28,125 nt of DNA. Source: Oscillospiraceae bacterium. Its GTDB lineage: Bacteria > Bacillota > Clostridia > Oscillospirales > Ruminococcaceae. Numbering within the stretch: position 1 is the first letter of the stretch; each line of letters starts with the position of its first letter. Location: NCBI GenBank assembly GCA_900757485.1, contig CAAEOA010000066.1, positions 1-28,125 on the forward strand, in the 5' to 3' direction. Shown here piece by piece: positions 7,846 to 16,050 of this stretch. Under the pieces are notes generated by a model. The model saw only the letters and a program-made list of their open reading frames with translations. It did not search any database and was not told the origin of the DNA. The position numbers were made by a program, and so were the translations under genes.

Positions 7846-10272
7846 TTATCTTGCTGTGCGCCGTTTGACCGTTACCATAGTAACGGCTCCTGCCAACATC
7901 AGGATTCCGATTATGCCAAAAGGTAATTCTACCCCTGACTTCGGAATATCAGCTTCAACAGTTTCTACTGCTTTTTGAATCACTGCCACTTGTTCATAAT
8001 TTTTCACATACTTGATATCCGCTTCCAAAATTCCCTGATAAAAATAAGAAATATCCTCCAGCAAAGCTTTGGTTTCTTTCAGATTTGTTTTGGTTACAGT
8101 AAGACCAATAAGCTTTTCTGTCATCAGATTAACCAGATCAGCCTTCGCCGGACTTAGATACTGTTCCACCCCAGTAATTAAAGCGACATCCGAAGGCGCC
8201 ACCCCCTCCATTGCCTGATCAATTGCCTTAAGGTCGGCTGCGGAATCCAAAGTTACTTTTTGTCCCTCCAGCTTTTCTTTAATGAGTGCTTGTACATCGC
8301 TCATCTGCTTTTCAATAGCGGCAATTCTTGCTTCAGCCGCAAGCAGTGCACCGGAAGCGTCTGCCTTTTTCCGACCATCCTCATCCAACGCTTGATAGCG
8401 GCTTACCAATTTTTTGACGGTTCCGCCATCCGCAGAGGTCAGCTTGTGGACTGCGGGCAGTGCTTCTATCTCCTGCTTCAATGCAGCAATTTCCTGCTCT
8501 GTTTCTAGCCGCTTAATCGTATTATCTGCGGCAATCAGCTTATCAGCATCAATTACCTTTGCTTTATCGGCGTCGGACAGTTTATTATAAACATTAAACA
8601 AAGTCTGTACCGTTTCCTTGCTTTCCAGTGTCACAGACTCCGGCAAGGCGGCAATACCGTCATTCAATCGTTCGATTGCATTTGTGCCGTCAAACTGCAT
8701 GACCTTTTTAATTTCCAGCAATTTACCATATTCTGTCACTTTTGTTTTTTCGGCATCGCTTAATGCATTATAACGTTCCTCAATCCGAGTAATTTCCACC
8801 TTGTTATAATATCCGAAATCAACAGGATCTGCCTGCCGTGCAATTTGAGCGTTTACATCTTCACCGGTTATCACAGAAGCCGTCTCAGAGTCTTTTCTCC
8901 CGCAAACATACAAATACTTGTCATCCTGATACCAAACAAGATATCCGTTTGATGCTATTGCAACCGTTTGAGAGCAATAGTTGCTTCCTACGGTCGTTGT
9001 TTCATAGATCGGTTCTGTCTGTCCCTCTTTGTCCGAAATAATCCAGAAATTGCTTTCTTTGGTACAGTCGTAAGGTACCATGTAAATATATACCTGATCA
9101 CCGTTTTCCTCGGTGGCATAAGCAGTACTGATTACCGGTGAACCCTTGGAAATCAATCCATCTATTTTATAAATCTCCTGCATGGTGTCGGCATCCACAA
9201 CATGAAACGGCTCGCCGGAACCCATCGTACCGCCTCCGCCTGCAATATAAAGGCGGTTATTATAAATAACCGGCGTGGACTGGGTACCGCCGCCCGACGT
9301 GCCGGATTTCCATTCTTTCACAGTCTCCTGATTCAGTGTTCCGTCCGCATTCACTTCGTAAGAGCGAATTGACGCACTGTTATCGCTGTTAACAGCAGGA
9401 ATATATAAACGATTATTTCGATCGTTATATATGATCGTTGACTTTGAATCGTAACCATCCGGCATCTTAAAAGTATCCACGATTTCTCCGGTTTTATATT
9501 TTACCGTCCAAACTGTACTGGAATCTCTGTAACCATTGTCTGCAAAATAAACACAGTCGCCGACAAACGCAGCACCGTTCCAACAAAAGCCCTTTGTATT
9601 AGTAGATTGTACTGACCAAATCGCTTTTTTGACTTCGTTAGAACTGGCGGTATCTTCATCTTTCGTACTAAAGCAAGCGTAATAGCTGTTTCTGAAATAT
9701 CCGCCGAACACTACATAACCGTCATGATACATAACCGGTGTTTGCATATCGCCTGAAGTAACATCCTCAGTAATATAAAGCTGTTCCAAGGTATCTGCGT
9801 CAAAAACCCGCAAATGAGATTTCGTGATTTCAGTGCCGTCTTCCATATTATTTGTTTTTACCGGAACAAAAATTTTTCCGTCACCGTAGCAAAGATTGAT
9901 AAAAAACTGATTGGTAGATTTCCCGAAAACCTGTGCTTTTGCAAGTTCTTCTCCGGTAATTAAATCATATTTACGAAGGTACTGAGAACTATAACAATAA
10001 ACATTATTTCCCACAACAATCGGAGTGCCGGGAACATCATTCCATCCGGTACCGGTTTGTACTTTCCATTTTAATTCCAATTCCGCTGCCGTACGAGGCG
10101 TTTTTGCATCAGAAACACCCTGTAAGCCTTCATTTCCTAAAAATTGACTCCAATTCAGCGTACTTTCCTGTGTTTTGCTTGCCGCTGCGTTGTCATTCCC
10201 TGCCCATGCAGTGATGAGTGAGAATGCTGCAATCGTCAGCGCGACCGCCAAAGCGCATAGCTTTTTACCCAT
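7846..10272 (-). CDS. Secreted beta-propeller surface protein with sortase-like tail
   Basis: 808 residues. A signal peptide (about 1-25) is followed by PQQ-like beta-propeller repeats (about 40-460) opening with NWSQFLGNEGLQGVSDAKTP. Recurring strand signatures include TPIVVGNNVYCY, TPVMYHDGYVVFGG, TPVIYNNRLYIAGG and SPVISTAY. About four helical repeats (about 465-760) of the type YNALSDAEKTKV / YNKLSDADKAKV follow. The C-terminus has IPKSG (776-780), a hydrophobic stretch and KRRTAR, matching a variant LPXTG sortase signal. Start ATG 10272 has GGAGGAG upstream. It is the first gene behind cobalamin riboswitch I and precedes the DUF4430 and ECF genes. Inference: a cell-wall-anchored corrinoid-capturing or presenting protein. 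No catalytic residues are recognisable and no enzyme role is claimed. Confidence 0.8.
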   Translation of the reverse strand: MGKKLCALAVALTIAAFSLITAWAGNDNAAASKTQESTLNWSQFLGNEGLQGVSDAKTPRTAAELELKWKVQTGTGWNDVPGTPIVVGNNVYCYSSQYLRKYDLITGEELAKAQVFGKSTNQFFINLCYGDGKIFVPVKTNNMEDGTEITKSHLRVFDADTLEQLYITEDVTSGDMQTPVMYHDGYVVFGGYFRNSYYACFSTKDEDTASSNEVKKAIWSVQSTNTKGFCWNGAAFVGDCVYFADNGYRDSSTVWTVKYKTGEIVDTFKMPDGYDSKSTIIYNDRNNRLYIPAVNSDNSASIRSYEVNADGTLNQETVKEWKSGTSGGGTQSTPVIYNNRLYIAGGGGTMGSGEPFHVVDADTMQEIYKIDGLISKGSPVISTAYATEENGDQVYIYMVPYDCTKESNFWIISDKEGQTEPIYETTTVGSNYCSQTVAIASNGYLVWYQDDKYLYVCGRKDSETASVITGEDVNAQIARQADPVDFGYYNKVEITRIEERYNALSDAEKTKVTEYGKLLEIKKVMQFDGTNAIERLNDGIAALPESVTLESKETVQTLFNVYNKLSDADKAKVIDADKLIAADNTIKRLETEQEIAALKQEIEALPAVHKLTSADGGTVKKLVSRYQALDEDGRKKADASGALLAAEARIAAIEKQMSDVQALIKEKLEGQKVTLDSAADLKAIDQAMEGVAPSDVALITGVEQYLSPAKADLVNLMTEKLIGLTVTKTNLKETKALLEDISYFYQGILEADIKYVKNYEQVAVIQKAVETVEADIPKSGVELPFGIIGILMLAGAVTMVTVKRRTAR

Positions 10273-10369
10273 TTACTTTCTCCTCCTTAAAGTTTGAACA
10301 GAAAAAACAAGCCCTCCTCCGGCGGTCTGTGATATCTGTTTACTGAAAGGATATATCGGAAACAAGTAT

Positions 10370-10400
10370 AAAAAAGCCTTTACAGAATATCTGTAAAGGC
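10370..10400 (-). terminator. Intrinsic terminator of cobalamin riboswitch I
   Basis: Perfect 10-bp stem (GCCTTTACAG at 10376-10385 with CTGTAAAGGC at 10391-10400), five-base loop, then TTTTTT on the minus strand at 10370-10375. It lies about 40 bases after the riboswitch and about 100 bases before the propeller gene start, as expected of a ligand-controlled transcription terminator. Confidence 0.88.
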
Positions 10401-10439
10401 AGAAAATACATTGTTTTCAATAGGGAACCCCCTAAAGCT

Positions 10440-10642
10440 CAGACATCCTTTTCTGCCGAAAGGATAAACATCGTCTGTAATTACGGCAGATATTCTGACT
10501 TAGCTTCCCCCTACTCGCCCGCCTTCCCAAAGTAATGCACTTCAGTGGCATAATCGGGCTTTCGTCCACCATACAGCAGCGTGACTGTTGCGGATTCTCA
10601 CCGCATTCCCTTTTCAGTATGCTATTACGCATACACCGTAAT
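10440..10642 (-). promoter_or_regulatory. Cobalamin riboswitch I
   Basis: Minus-strand leader with the conserved class-I cobalamin riboswitch parts in order: closing stem P1 (ATTACGG at 10636-10642 with CCGTAAT at 10480-10486), GGGAA followed by GCGGTGAGAATCCGC, CACGCTGCTGTA, GACGAAAGCC, GCCACTG, GGGAAGGCGGGCGAGTA, and a B12-box-like AGTCAGAATATCTGCC. A following hairpin at 10440-10477 (P13-like, loop CGGCAG) probably supplies the kissing-loop arm. It is followed by an intrinsic terminator, so bound adenosylcobalamin should shut off the corrinoid uptake operon. It is nearly the same as riboswitch II. Confidence 0.95.
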
Positions 10643-10725
10643 CTTCTATTCGGTTTTGATTTTACCGGATTACTATTCAAACGGTAAGTTGAATAGCTGC
10701 CGGCGACAACTTTTTGAACAAATAT

Positions 10726-10754
10726 ACCATATCACATTTGAAATACGAAGTCAA
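10726..10754 (-). promoter_or_regulatory. Sigma-A-type promoter of the uptake operon
   Basis: On the minus strand, -35 TTGACT (10749-10754), a 17-base spacer and -10 TATGGT (10726-10731). Predicted start near 10718, about 75 bases before riboswitch P1. Confidence 0.7.
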
Positions 10755-10896
10755 TATATTCCTCAAATAAAATAAAAAATAGTCAGATTTAAAAAAACAA
10801 GGTTTATTTTTCGTTATCCCACGATGGATTTGACTTGCAAATCCTATTTCATAATTAATTGTCATGAAACAGCAATATTTCACCGCAGAAAACATC

Positions 10897-11991
10897 TTAA
10901 TTTCCGCGGGAATTGTCTACCTGCAGTTCCTCTCGATACTCCGTATCAGCCGCAACATCTGCAAAAGTGTTCATCTCCCGCATCACAGCCAATGCCGTAT
11001 CAATCACCCGCATGGCAATCGGACAGCCCGTTCCTTCTCCAAGACGCATATCCAGCTGAAGCATCGGATGCAGTTGCATCTCCTCTGCGGCAAGCCGATA
11101 AGCCGGCTCTTTCGATACGTGGGAAGCAAACATATACTCTTTTGTCAAAGGATGAAAACGATATGCAAGAAGCGCCGCAGCAATTGAAATGACGCCGTCA
11201 ATCACAATAGGAAGCTTATAATAAGCCGCGCCGATATACAGTCCCGTCATCGCTGCAAGATCCAATCCGCCCACCTTGCTGAGAATATCCACCACATCTT
11301 TCCGGTCTGGCTGATGATTTTTCAAAGCGTCGGCAATGACCTGTTTTTTTCGTGCAAAAGCCTCTTCTGTCAGTCCTGCACCCAAGCCGACCGCAATTTC
11401 GGGATCGGATATATTGAGCGCAGCCATCACGCAAGCCGCTGCCGTGGTTGTGTTTCCCATTCCCACTTCACCGTTTCCGATAATATCATATCCGTTATCT
11501 TTTGCATATCGGGCATAATTAAATCCGATTTCTATTGCCTTCAATACGGTTTCACGATCCATAGCAGGCTGTTTTGCAAAATTATGAGTGCCATTCATCA
11601 GCTTATGATTTTCTACATTTTGTCCCTCAAATGTACCGATAATTCCCATATCCACCAGCACCAAATCAACCTGATTGGCTTCGCAGATCACATTGATGCC
11701 GCATTTCGCCGTTCCGGCATAATGACTCATCAACAGATGAGTAAACTCCTGCGGTGCCGAAGCGATTCCTTCTTCATATACGCCGTTATCTGCCCCAAAC
11801 AGAAAGAGAATTTTTTTGTCCGCACTGTTTTTTACCTTTCCTGTGATGCCTGCCATTCGGATACTGATATCTTCCAGTAAACCCAAACTGCCTTCCGGTT
11901 TTAACAGTTGTCCTTGACGTTCTACAGCAGCCTGACATGCTGTTTCGTCTAACGGCTGTAATTGCTTCTTGATTTTTTCCAACTCAAACAT
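10897..11991 (-). CDS. cobT: Nicotinate-nucleotide-dimethylbenzimidazole phosphoribosyltransferase
   Basis: CobT makes alpha-ribazole 5'-phosphate from nicotinate mononucleotide and a lower-ligand base, activating the base for CobS. The 364-residue length is typical. Family motifs seen: LLKPEGSLGLLEDI near residue 30, FGADNGVYEEGIASAPQEFT (about 64-83), GNGEVGMGNTTTAAA, KVGGLDLAAMTGLYIGAA, VIDGVISIAAALLA and DMRLGEGTGC, whose Glu matches the catalytic glutamate of the family. It is last in the cob operon, 20 bases after cobD. No lower-ligand synthesis gene is nearby, so the base is probably scavenged. No convincing terminator is visible between its stop and the next promoter. Confidence 0.95.
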   Translation of the reverse strand: MFELEKIKKQLQPLDETACQAAVERQGQLLKPEGSLGLLEDISIRMAGITGKVKNSADKKILFLFGADNGVYEEGIASAPQEFTHLLMSHYAGTAKCGINVICEANQVDLVLVDMGIIGTFEGQNVENHKLMNGTHNFAKQPAMDRETVLKAIEIGFNYARYAKDNGYDIIGNGEVGMGNTTTAAACVMAALNISDPEIAVGLGAGLTEEAFARKKQVIADALKNHQPDRKDVVDILSKVGGLDLAAMTGLYIGAAYYKLPIVIDGVISIAAALLAYRFHPLTKEYMFASHVSKEPAYRLAAEEMQLHPMLQLDMRLGEGTGCPIAMRVIDTALAVMREMNTFADVAADTEYREELQVDNSRGN

Positions 11992-12011
11992 ATCCCTACA
12001 ACTCCCTCTTT

Positions 12012-13106
12012 TTATTCAAATTGTATTGCATCGATAGAACCGGCACAGCTTTCCGTAAAAATTGCCTGCATCGTTTGTATCAGCTTTCGGTTGTCCTCCG
12101 AAGACTTTACTGCCACACGGTAATAGCCTTCACATAGCCCGTGATAATTCGCACAATTGCGTATCAAAATATCCCGCGCCGCCGTTTTTTGATCCAGTTG
12201 CGGCACCGTTGTCCGAAACAAAATATAATTTGCGGCACCACTGTATACTCGCAGCGGCAACTTTTCCAACTCCGTCTGTAAATTTTCCCGAAAGCGCGGA
12301 ATCAGCTTTTTCGTCTGCTCAATATATGTTTTGTCGCTCAATGCCGCGGCGCCGCACAACTGCGCCACGCCGGAAACGCTCCAGGGCTGACCGGCTTTCC
12401 ATATTTTCTTACGCAGCTCCTCGCTGCCGCAAACCAAATACCCAAATCGCAAGCCCGGCATGGCAAAGAACTTGGTGAATGCTTTTAATATGATAATATT
12501 CGGATTTTTTTCAGTTTCTCCTATCATGGAAAGTGCTTTTCCGTTTCGGACAAAATCCAGAAAGCATTCATCTATCACCAAAACCGCGTTGTTGCTTTGA
12601 CACCAGACCGCCGTTTCTGTCATCAACTCTTTGGCAACCGTTTTTCCGGTCGGATTATTAGGATTGCAAAGAAAGACAATATCCGGCTGTGTGCTGTCAA
12701 GCATTCGCAGGAAATCGCGCTGCGGCACAAATTCATTTTCATCCCGCAAACCGTAATAATATACTGCTCCGCCCGACTGCCTGACAGCCTGCTCATATTC
12801 CGAAAAAGTCGGGGCAAACAGTAGCGCTTTCTTGGGTTTCAGACCGTATGCGATTCGATAAATCAGATCGGCTGCGCCGTTGCCGCAAAGTATTGATCCG
12901 AAAGGCACGTTCTCGTATTCCCCGATTTTCTCCGAAACAGCCCTGCAATGCGGATCAGGATATACCGTGCAAGCTCCGGCGGAAACCTGCAATGCTTTTT
13001 CCACTGCCGGCGGCAACCCAAGCGGGTTAATATTCGAGGAAAAGTCCAGCAAAACTCTGTCGCCCGAATAAGAATAAATATCTCCACCGTGACCGTACGT
13101 CATCAT
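12012..13106 (-). CDS. cobD: Threonine-phosphate decarboxylase CobD
   Basis: PLP-dependent class I/II aminotransferase-fold enzyme that decarboxylates L-threonine phosphate to (R)-1-amino-2-propanol phosphate, the linker CbiB attaches to cobyric acid. 364 residues. Diagnostic features: N-terminal YGHGGDIYSYS, LDFSSNINPLG, LCGNGAADLIYRI, FLCNPNNPTGKTV, VIDECFLDF, and the PLP-lysine region LKAFTKFFAMPGLRFGYL. These separate it from histidinol-phosphate aminotransferase, which it otherwise resembles, and the cob operon context agrees. ATG ATG at the start leaves a one-codon ambiguity; GGAGGG lies 12 bases upstream. It starts 19 bases after cbiB. No threonine kinase (pduX) gene is in the window. 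Confidence 0.93.
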   Translation of the reverse strand: MMTYGHGGDIYSYSGDRVLLDFSSNINPLGLPPAVEKALQVSAGACTVYPDPHCRAVSEKIGEYENVPFGSILCGNGAADLIYRIAYGLKPKKALLFAPTFSEYEQAVRQSGGAVYYYGLRDENEFVPQRDFLRMLDSTQPDIVFLCNPNNPTGKTVAKELMTETAVWCQSNNAVLVIDECFLDFVRNGKALSMIGETEKNPNIIILKAFTKFFAMPGLRFGYLVCGSEELRKKIWKAGQPWSVSGVAQLCGAAALSDKTYIEQTKKLIPRFRENLQTELEKLPLRVYSGAANYILFRTTVPQLDQKTAARDILIRNCANYHGLCEGYYRVAVKSSEDNRKLIQTMQAIFTESCAGSIDAIQFE

Positions 13107-13125
13107 GGTTCAGTAAATCCCTCCG

Positions 13126-14103
13126 TTAACACAAAATAAACAACAAAACTCCCACGGAAAACCGTAAAGCTGAAAGCAGTATCACACCAATCATTGAAGT
13201 GCCGTACATCAGACGGTTTGCATTTCGAATATCCTCCGCTTCGGTATGACGTATTTCGTCCCCTATCGTCGGTTTATGATAGATTTTTCCGAAATAGGAA
13301 GCATCGCCCGCCAGTTGAATATGTAAAGCTCCGGCGCAAACGCTCTCGGTTTGCGCACTGTTCGGACTTGCGTGTTTCTTCCTGTCCCGACGATAAATCC
13401 GTGCCGCAGACTTGCCGTCAAAGCCCGTCATAAAAGCCGCCGCTATCATCAAAACACCGCTGATCCGCGCCGGAACATAGTTGCAAATATCATCCAGCCT
13501 TGCCGCAAACCGACCGAAATAAAGATACTTCTCATTTTTGTATCCGATCATGGAGTCCAGCGTATTTACTGCTTTATATGCAAAAGCCAGCGGCGCGCCT
13601 CCGATTGCCATGAAAAACAATGGCGCAATTACACCGTCCGAAGTGTTTTCCGCTACGGTTTCCACCGCAGCCTTTGCAACCGCTTCCTCCGAAAGCGCGG
13701 TCGTATCTCTCCCCACAATATAAGAGAGATATTTTCGCGCCTCGGGAAGATTTCTGGCTTTCAGTGCTGTATAAACTTTCATGCTTTCCTTTTTCAGGGA
13801 CTTTGCCGCAAAAATCCGAAAGCAAAACCATATCTGCAGCAATACCGACAGGCTCCAATGGATCTTACCAAGTCCCCATAGAATAACAGCCGGCACAACA
13901 AAGCTGATCAGCACTACCCCGACGCTAAGCAGCATCCCACCGATGTATTCTTTTTTCTCTGAGCCGTAAAAACATTTCCGGAGCGCTTTTTCCCCTTTGG
14001 AAATCAATTTTCCGATCAGACAAATCGGATGAGGAATACAATACGGATCTCCGAAAATCGCATCTAACGCAAATGCAATGACAATGATTCCGACCATTAT
14101 CAT
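13126..14103 (-). CDS. cbiB: Adenosylcobinamide-phosphate synthase CbiB
   Basis: Membrane enzyme that joins adenosylcobyric acid to aminopropanol phosphate. 325 residues from the chosen start, with four to five hydrophobic segments. Family motifs: ALDAIFGDPYCIPHPICLIG at the N-terminus, LSYIVGRDTTALSEE, AAVETVAENTSDGVIAPLFF, AFAYKAVNTLDSMIGYKNEKY, ARLDDICNYVPARISG, and AQTESVCAGALHIQL near the C-terminus. An ORF extends ten codons further to 14133, but ATG 14103 has AAGGGGGA about six bases upstream and matches the usual family N-terminus. It lies 48 bases after cobC and 19 bases before cobD. Identification is very secure. Confidence 0.95.
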   Translation of the reverse strand: MIMVGIIVIAFALDAIFGDPYCIPHPICLIGKLISKGEKALRKCFYGSEKKEYIGGMLLSVGVVLISFVVPAVILWGLGKIHWSLSVLLQIWFCFRIFAAKSLKKESMKVYTALKARNLPEARKYLSYIVGRDTTALSEEAVAKAAVETVAENTSDGVIAPLFFMAIGGAPLAFAYKAVNTLDSMIGYKNEKYLYFGRFAARLDDICNYVPARISGVLMIAAAFMTGFDGKSAARIYRRDRKKHASPNSAQTESVCAGALHIQLAGDASYFGKIYHKPTIGDEIRHTEAEDIRNANRLMYGTSMIGVILLSALRFSVGVLLFILC

Positions 14104-14151
14104 TCGCAATCCCCCTTTCGTACTTGATGACAATCAACGTCTGAAGGTTTT

Positions 14152-14751
14152 CTAAGTCAGTACCGATATTCTATTCAATGAGACAAACAACTGCTTTTTT
14201 TCATCAAAATTTCCGATATATCCGCCGCAATTTTCGACCTGATATTCATAAAAGGATTTTTTCTCTTGATAATAGTTTTCCAGAATGGACATAATCGTGC
14301 CGCCGTGGCAAATGATCACTGCCTGTTTCCTATCCGCTGCTTCCATAAAACGCAAGACTTCAGCAAAAGCCGCCAAACAGCGTTGCTTATAACAATCTGT
14401 CGATTCTCCGTTCGGAATTACTCCGTTTCCTCTGCTGTCCAAAAAGCGCTGATACGCCGGATTATCGCAAAGCTCCGCATAAGTTTTTCCCTCAAAATCC
14501 CCGAAATCACACTCTCGCAAGCCATTAATCAAATGCAACTCAGATTCCGGATAAATCAGCTTGACAGTTTCGACGCATCGCTGCATGGGGCTGGAAAAGA
14601 CAATCTCACCGGCAGGATAAGCTGACGCTTTTATCATTTTCTCCAGCGCGGCTCGTCCCTCATCGCATAACGTCTCGTCTGTCCTTCCGATATACCGTCG
14701 TTCCAAGTTCCCGGCAGTCTTTGCATGCCGAATCAAACAAATGGTTTTCAC
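14152..14751 (-). CDS. cobC: Alpha-ribazole phosphatase (histidine phosphatase family)
   Basis: Histidine-phosphatase-fold enzyme expected to remove the 5'-phosphate from alpha-ribazole phosphate or adenosylcobalamin phosphate in the last step of nucleotide-loop assembly. 199 residues. The phosphoacceptor motif is LIRHAKT (His 8; the usual Gly after His is Ala), with Arg in SSPMQRCVET, Glu in LRECDFGDFEG and the second catalytic His in IICHGGT. The start is GTG at 14751, with AAGGA eight bases upstream; an ATG three bases further upstream is out of frame. Phosphoglycerate-mutase-like proteins share the fold, so the CobC role relies on position between cobU-like and cbiB genes. Confidence 0.88.
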   Translation of the reverse strand: MKTICLIRHAKTAGNLERRYIGRTDETLCDEGRAALEKMIKASAYPAGEIVFSSPMQRCVETVKLIYPESELHLINGLRECDFGDFEGKTYAELCDNPAYQRFLDSRGNGVIPNGESTDCYKQRCLAAFAEVLRFMEAADRKQAVIICHGGTIMSILENYYQEKKSFYEYQVENCGGYIGNFDEKKQLFVSLNRISVLT

Positions 14752-14809
14752 ACATTACCATTCCTTTTTTTCATAGTCCCGTTCTGTTTTAGGAACATTC
14801 TCTCACAAA

Positions 14810-15205
14810 TCAAATTCCATTTAAGCTTCCTTTGATGATCTGCGCAATTCCACATTGCATCCGTATCACACAATCTGCCTGCTTTGCAAGCAGACAGAGC
14901 AGGCGACCGGTATATTCCCGCCATTCCCGCATAGCAGGCTCCAACGGCACAATGCCGCACAAAATATCGTCACAAATCACAATCTTGTCTCTGCACAGCA
15001 TAGCAAGTCGGTCAAAAGCTTCTTTGGGATTATCCTCTGTCTCTATCAGCGTTTTCACACGCAAATGCAGTGCATCAATGCATCGTATTGACTCTGTAAT
15101 TTGTTCCGAATCTGCCGGCAAAATTTCTTCCGGTGCAAGGGAAAATGTTTCTGTGGCATATGCCCGTTTGCCTTGACATGCGCCCCCGATAATTAATATC
15201 GTCAT
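14810..15205 (-). CDS. Degenerate CobU-like P-loop protein
   Basis: 131 residues from the chosen start. It resembles a shortened adenosylcobinamide kinase/guanylyltransferase: an N-terminal strand plus P-loop-like ILIIGGACQGKRAYA and a C-terminal block ICDDILCGIVPLEPAMREWR followed by YTGRLLCLLAKQADCVIRMQ, which matches the GIVP and GRLxxxLA parts of CobU. The P-loop has GK followed by Arg instead of Ser/Thr, and the middle of CobU (RHxxxR and guanylylated-His region) is absent. It sits between cobS and cobC in the cob operon. Start 15205 is preferred to 15217, because at 15217 the Shine-Dalgarno GAAGGGA abuts the ATG. The function is unknown: possibly a regulatory or helper subunit, or a nucleotide-binding paralogue of CobU. 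Confidence 0.72.
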   Translation of the reverse strand: MTILIIGGACQGKRAYATETFSLAPEEILPADSEQITESIRCIDALHLRVKTLIETEDNPKEAFDRLAMLCRDKIVICDDILCGIVPLEPAMREWREYTGRLLCLLAKQADCVIRMQCGIAQIIKGSLNGI

Positions 15206-15232
15206 CTTTATGACCATTCCCTTCTGAACTTT

Positions 15233-16000
15233 CTATATTATCGCCGCCAGCAAAAGAAGCAGCTCGCATATTTCCAGTAAAAATCCTGCTAAATCTCCGG
15301 TAATTCCGCCAAACTGTTTTTTGATCATCGACACAAAAACAATAATTCCAAGCCCAAGAAGCGGTATTGCAAACAGCGCCGCTTTCAAAGATAAGCATCC
15401 TAATATGCAAATCAATCCCATAAACCAAATGGTTAAAGCGATTTTTGCTGTTTTTCGATCTGCGTTGTTTTGGAACATATGAGCCAATCCGGAATTTTTG
15501 GCGCAAGGCAACCAAACCGTTGCTAATCCGCATATTGTCCTGCTGAGCAAATAGCCGATTCCCACGACCGCAATGTGAATCCATGATCCCGACTGATACA
15601 GCCCGGAATAAAATCCTGCTGAAAGCAGCAGATAAACACCGCAATAGATTACCGCAAAAGCACCTGTATGGGAATCTTTCATAATTTCCAGCTTTTTTTC
15701 CCGATCGCCATAAGAAAAAAGAGCATCGCAGGTATCCATGTATCCGTCCAAATGGATACCGCCGGTAACAAGTATCGGTAAAACTACCGCAACCGATACG
15801 TACAAAAGCGATGAGATTTCCAATTGGCGAGCTATCCAAAACCATCCCGTTTCCAATATTCCTATCACCAATCCAATCAGCGGAAAAAAGCAAAACACAT
15901 AGCGCATGCTATCTTCTTCCCACTTTGTGCGGGGCATCGGTATCTGCGAATACATAGAAAAACATGTTGCAAAACTGCGCATCAATTTTCTCATATCCAT
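15233..16000 (-). CDS. cobS: Adenosylcobinamide-GDP ribazoletransferase (cobalamin synthase)
   Basis: Polytopic membrane enzyme that joins adenosylcobinamide-GDP with alpha-ribazole (phosphate) to give the finished cobamide (phosphate). 255 residues, about six hydrophobic segments. The metal/substrate motif GGIHLDGYMDTCDAL (about 80-94) is followed by YGDREKKLEIMKDSHTGAFA; the C-terminal FGGITGDLAGFLLE matches the second conserved motif. The N-terminal FSMYSQIPMP is also typical. The ATG at 16000 has GGAG six bases upstream. It lies 50 bases after cobU and 27 bases before the CobU-like gene. Confidence 0.95.
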   Translation of the reverse strand: MDMRKLMRSFATCFSMYSQIPMPRTKWEEDSMRYVFCFFPLIGLVIGILETGWFWIARQLEISSLLYVSVAVVLPILVTGGIHLDGYMDTCDALFSYGDREKKLEIMKDSHTGAFAVIYCGVYLLLSAGFYSGLYQSGSWIHIAVVGIGYLLSRTICGLATVWLPCAKNSGLAHMFQNNADRKTAKIALTIWFMGLICILGCLSLKAALFAIPLLGLGIIVFVSMIKKQFGGITGDLAGFLLEICELLLLLAAII

Positions 16001-16050
16001 CTTCGTCTCCTTTTGCTTTGACTTGATTCCGACACTAATCGTGTTTCATT

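Noticed and set aside
10826..10844. Hairpin after cobT as terminator
   Set aside because: Only 7 bp and not followed by a T-run on the minus strand.
11314..11880. 188-codon plus-strand frame
   Set aside because: Complement of cobT; composition and lack of signals mark it as a shadow.
15075..15893. 272-codon minus-strand frame
   Set aside because: Overlaps cobS in another frame; cobS has all its motifs, while this frame has none.
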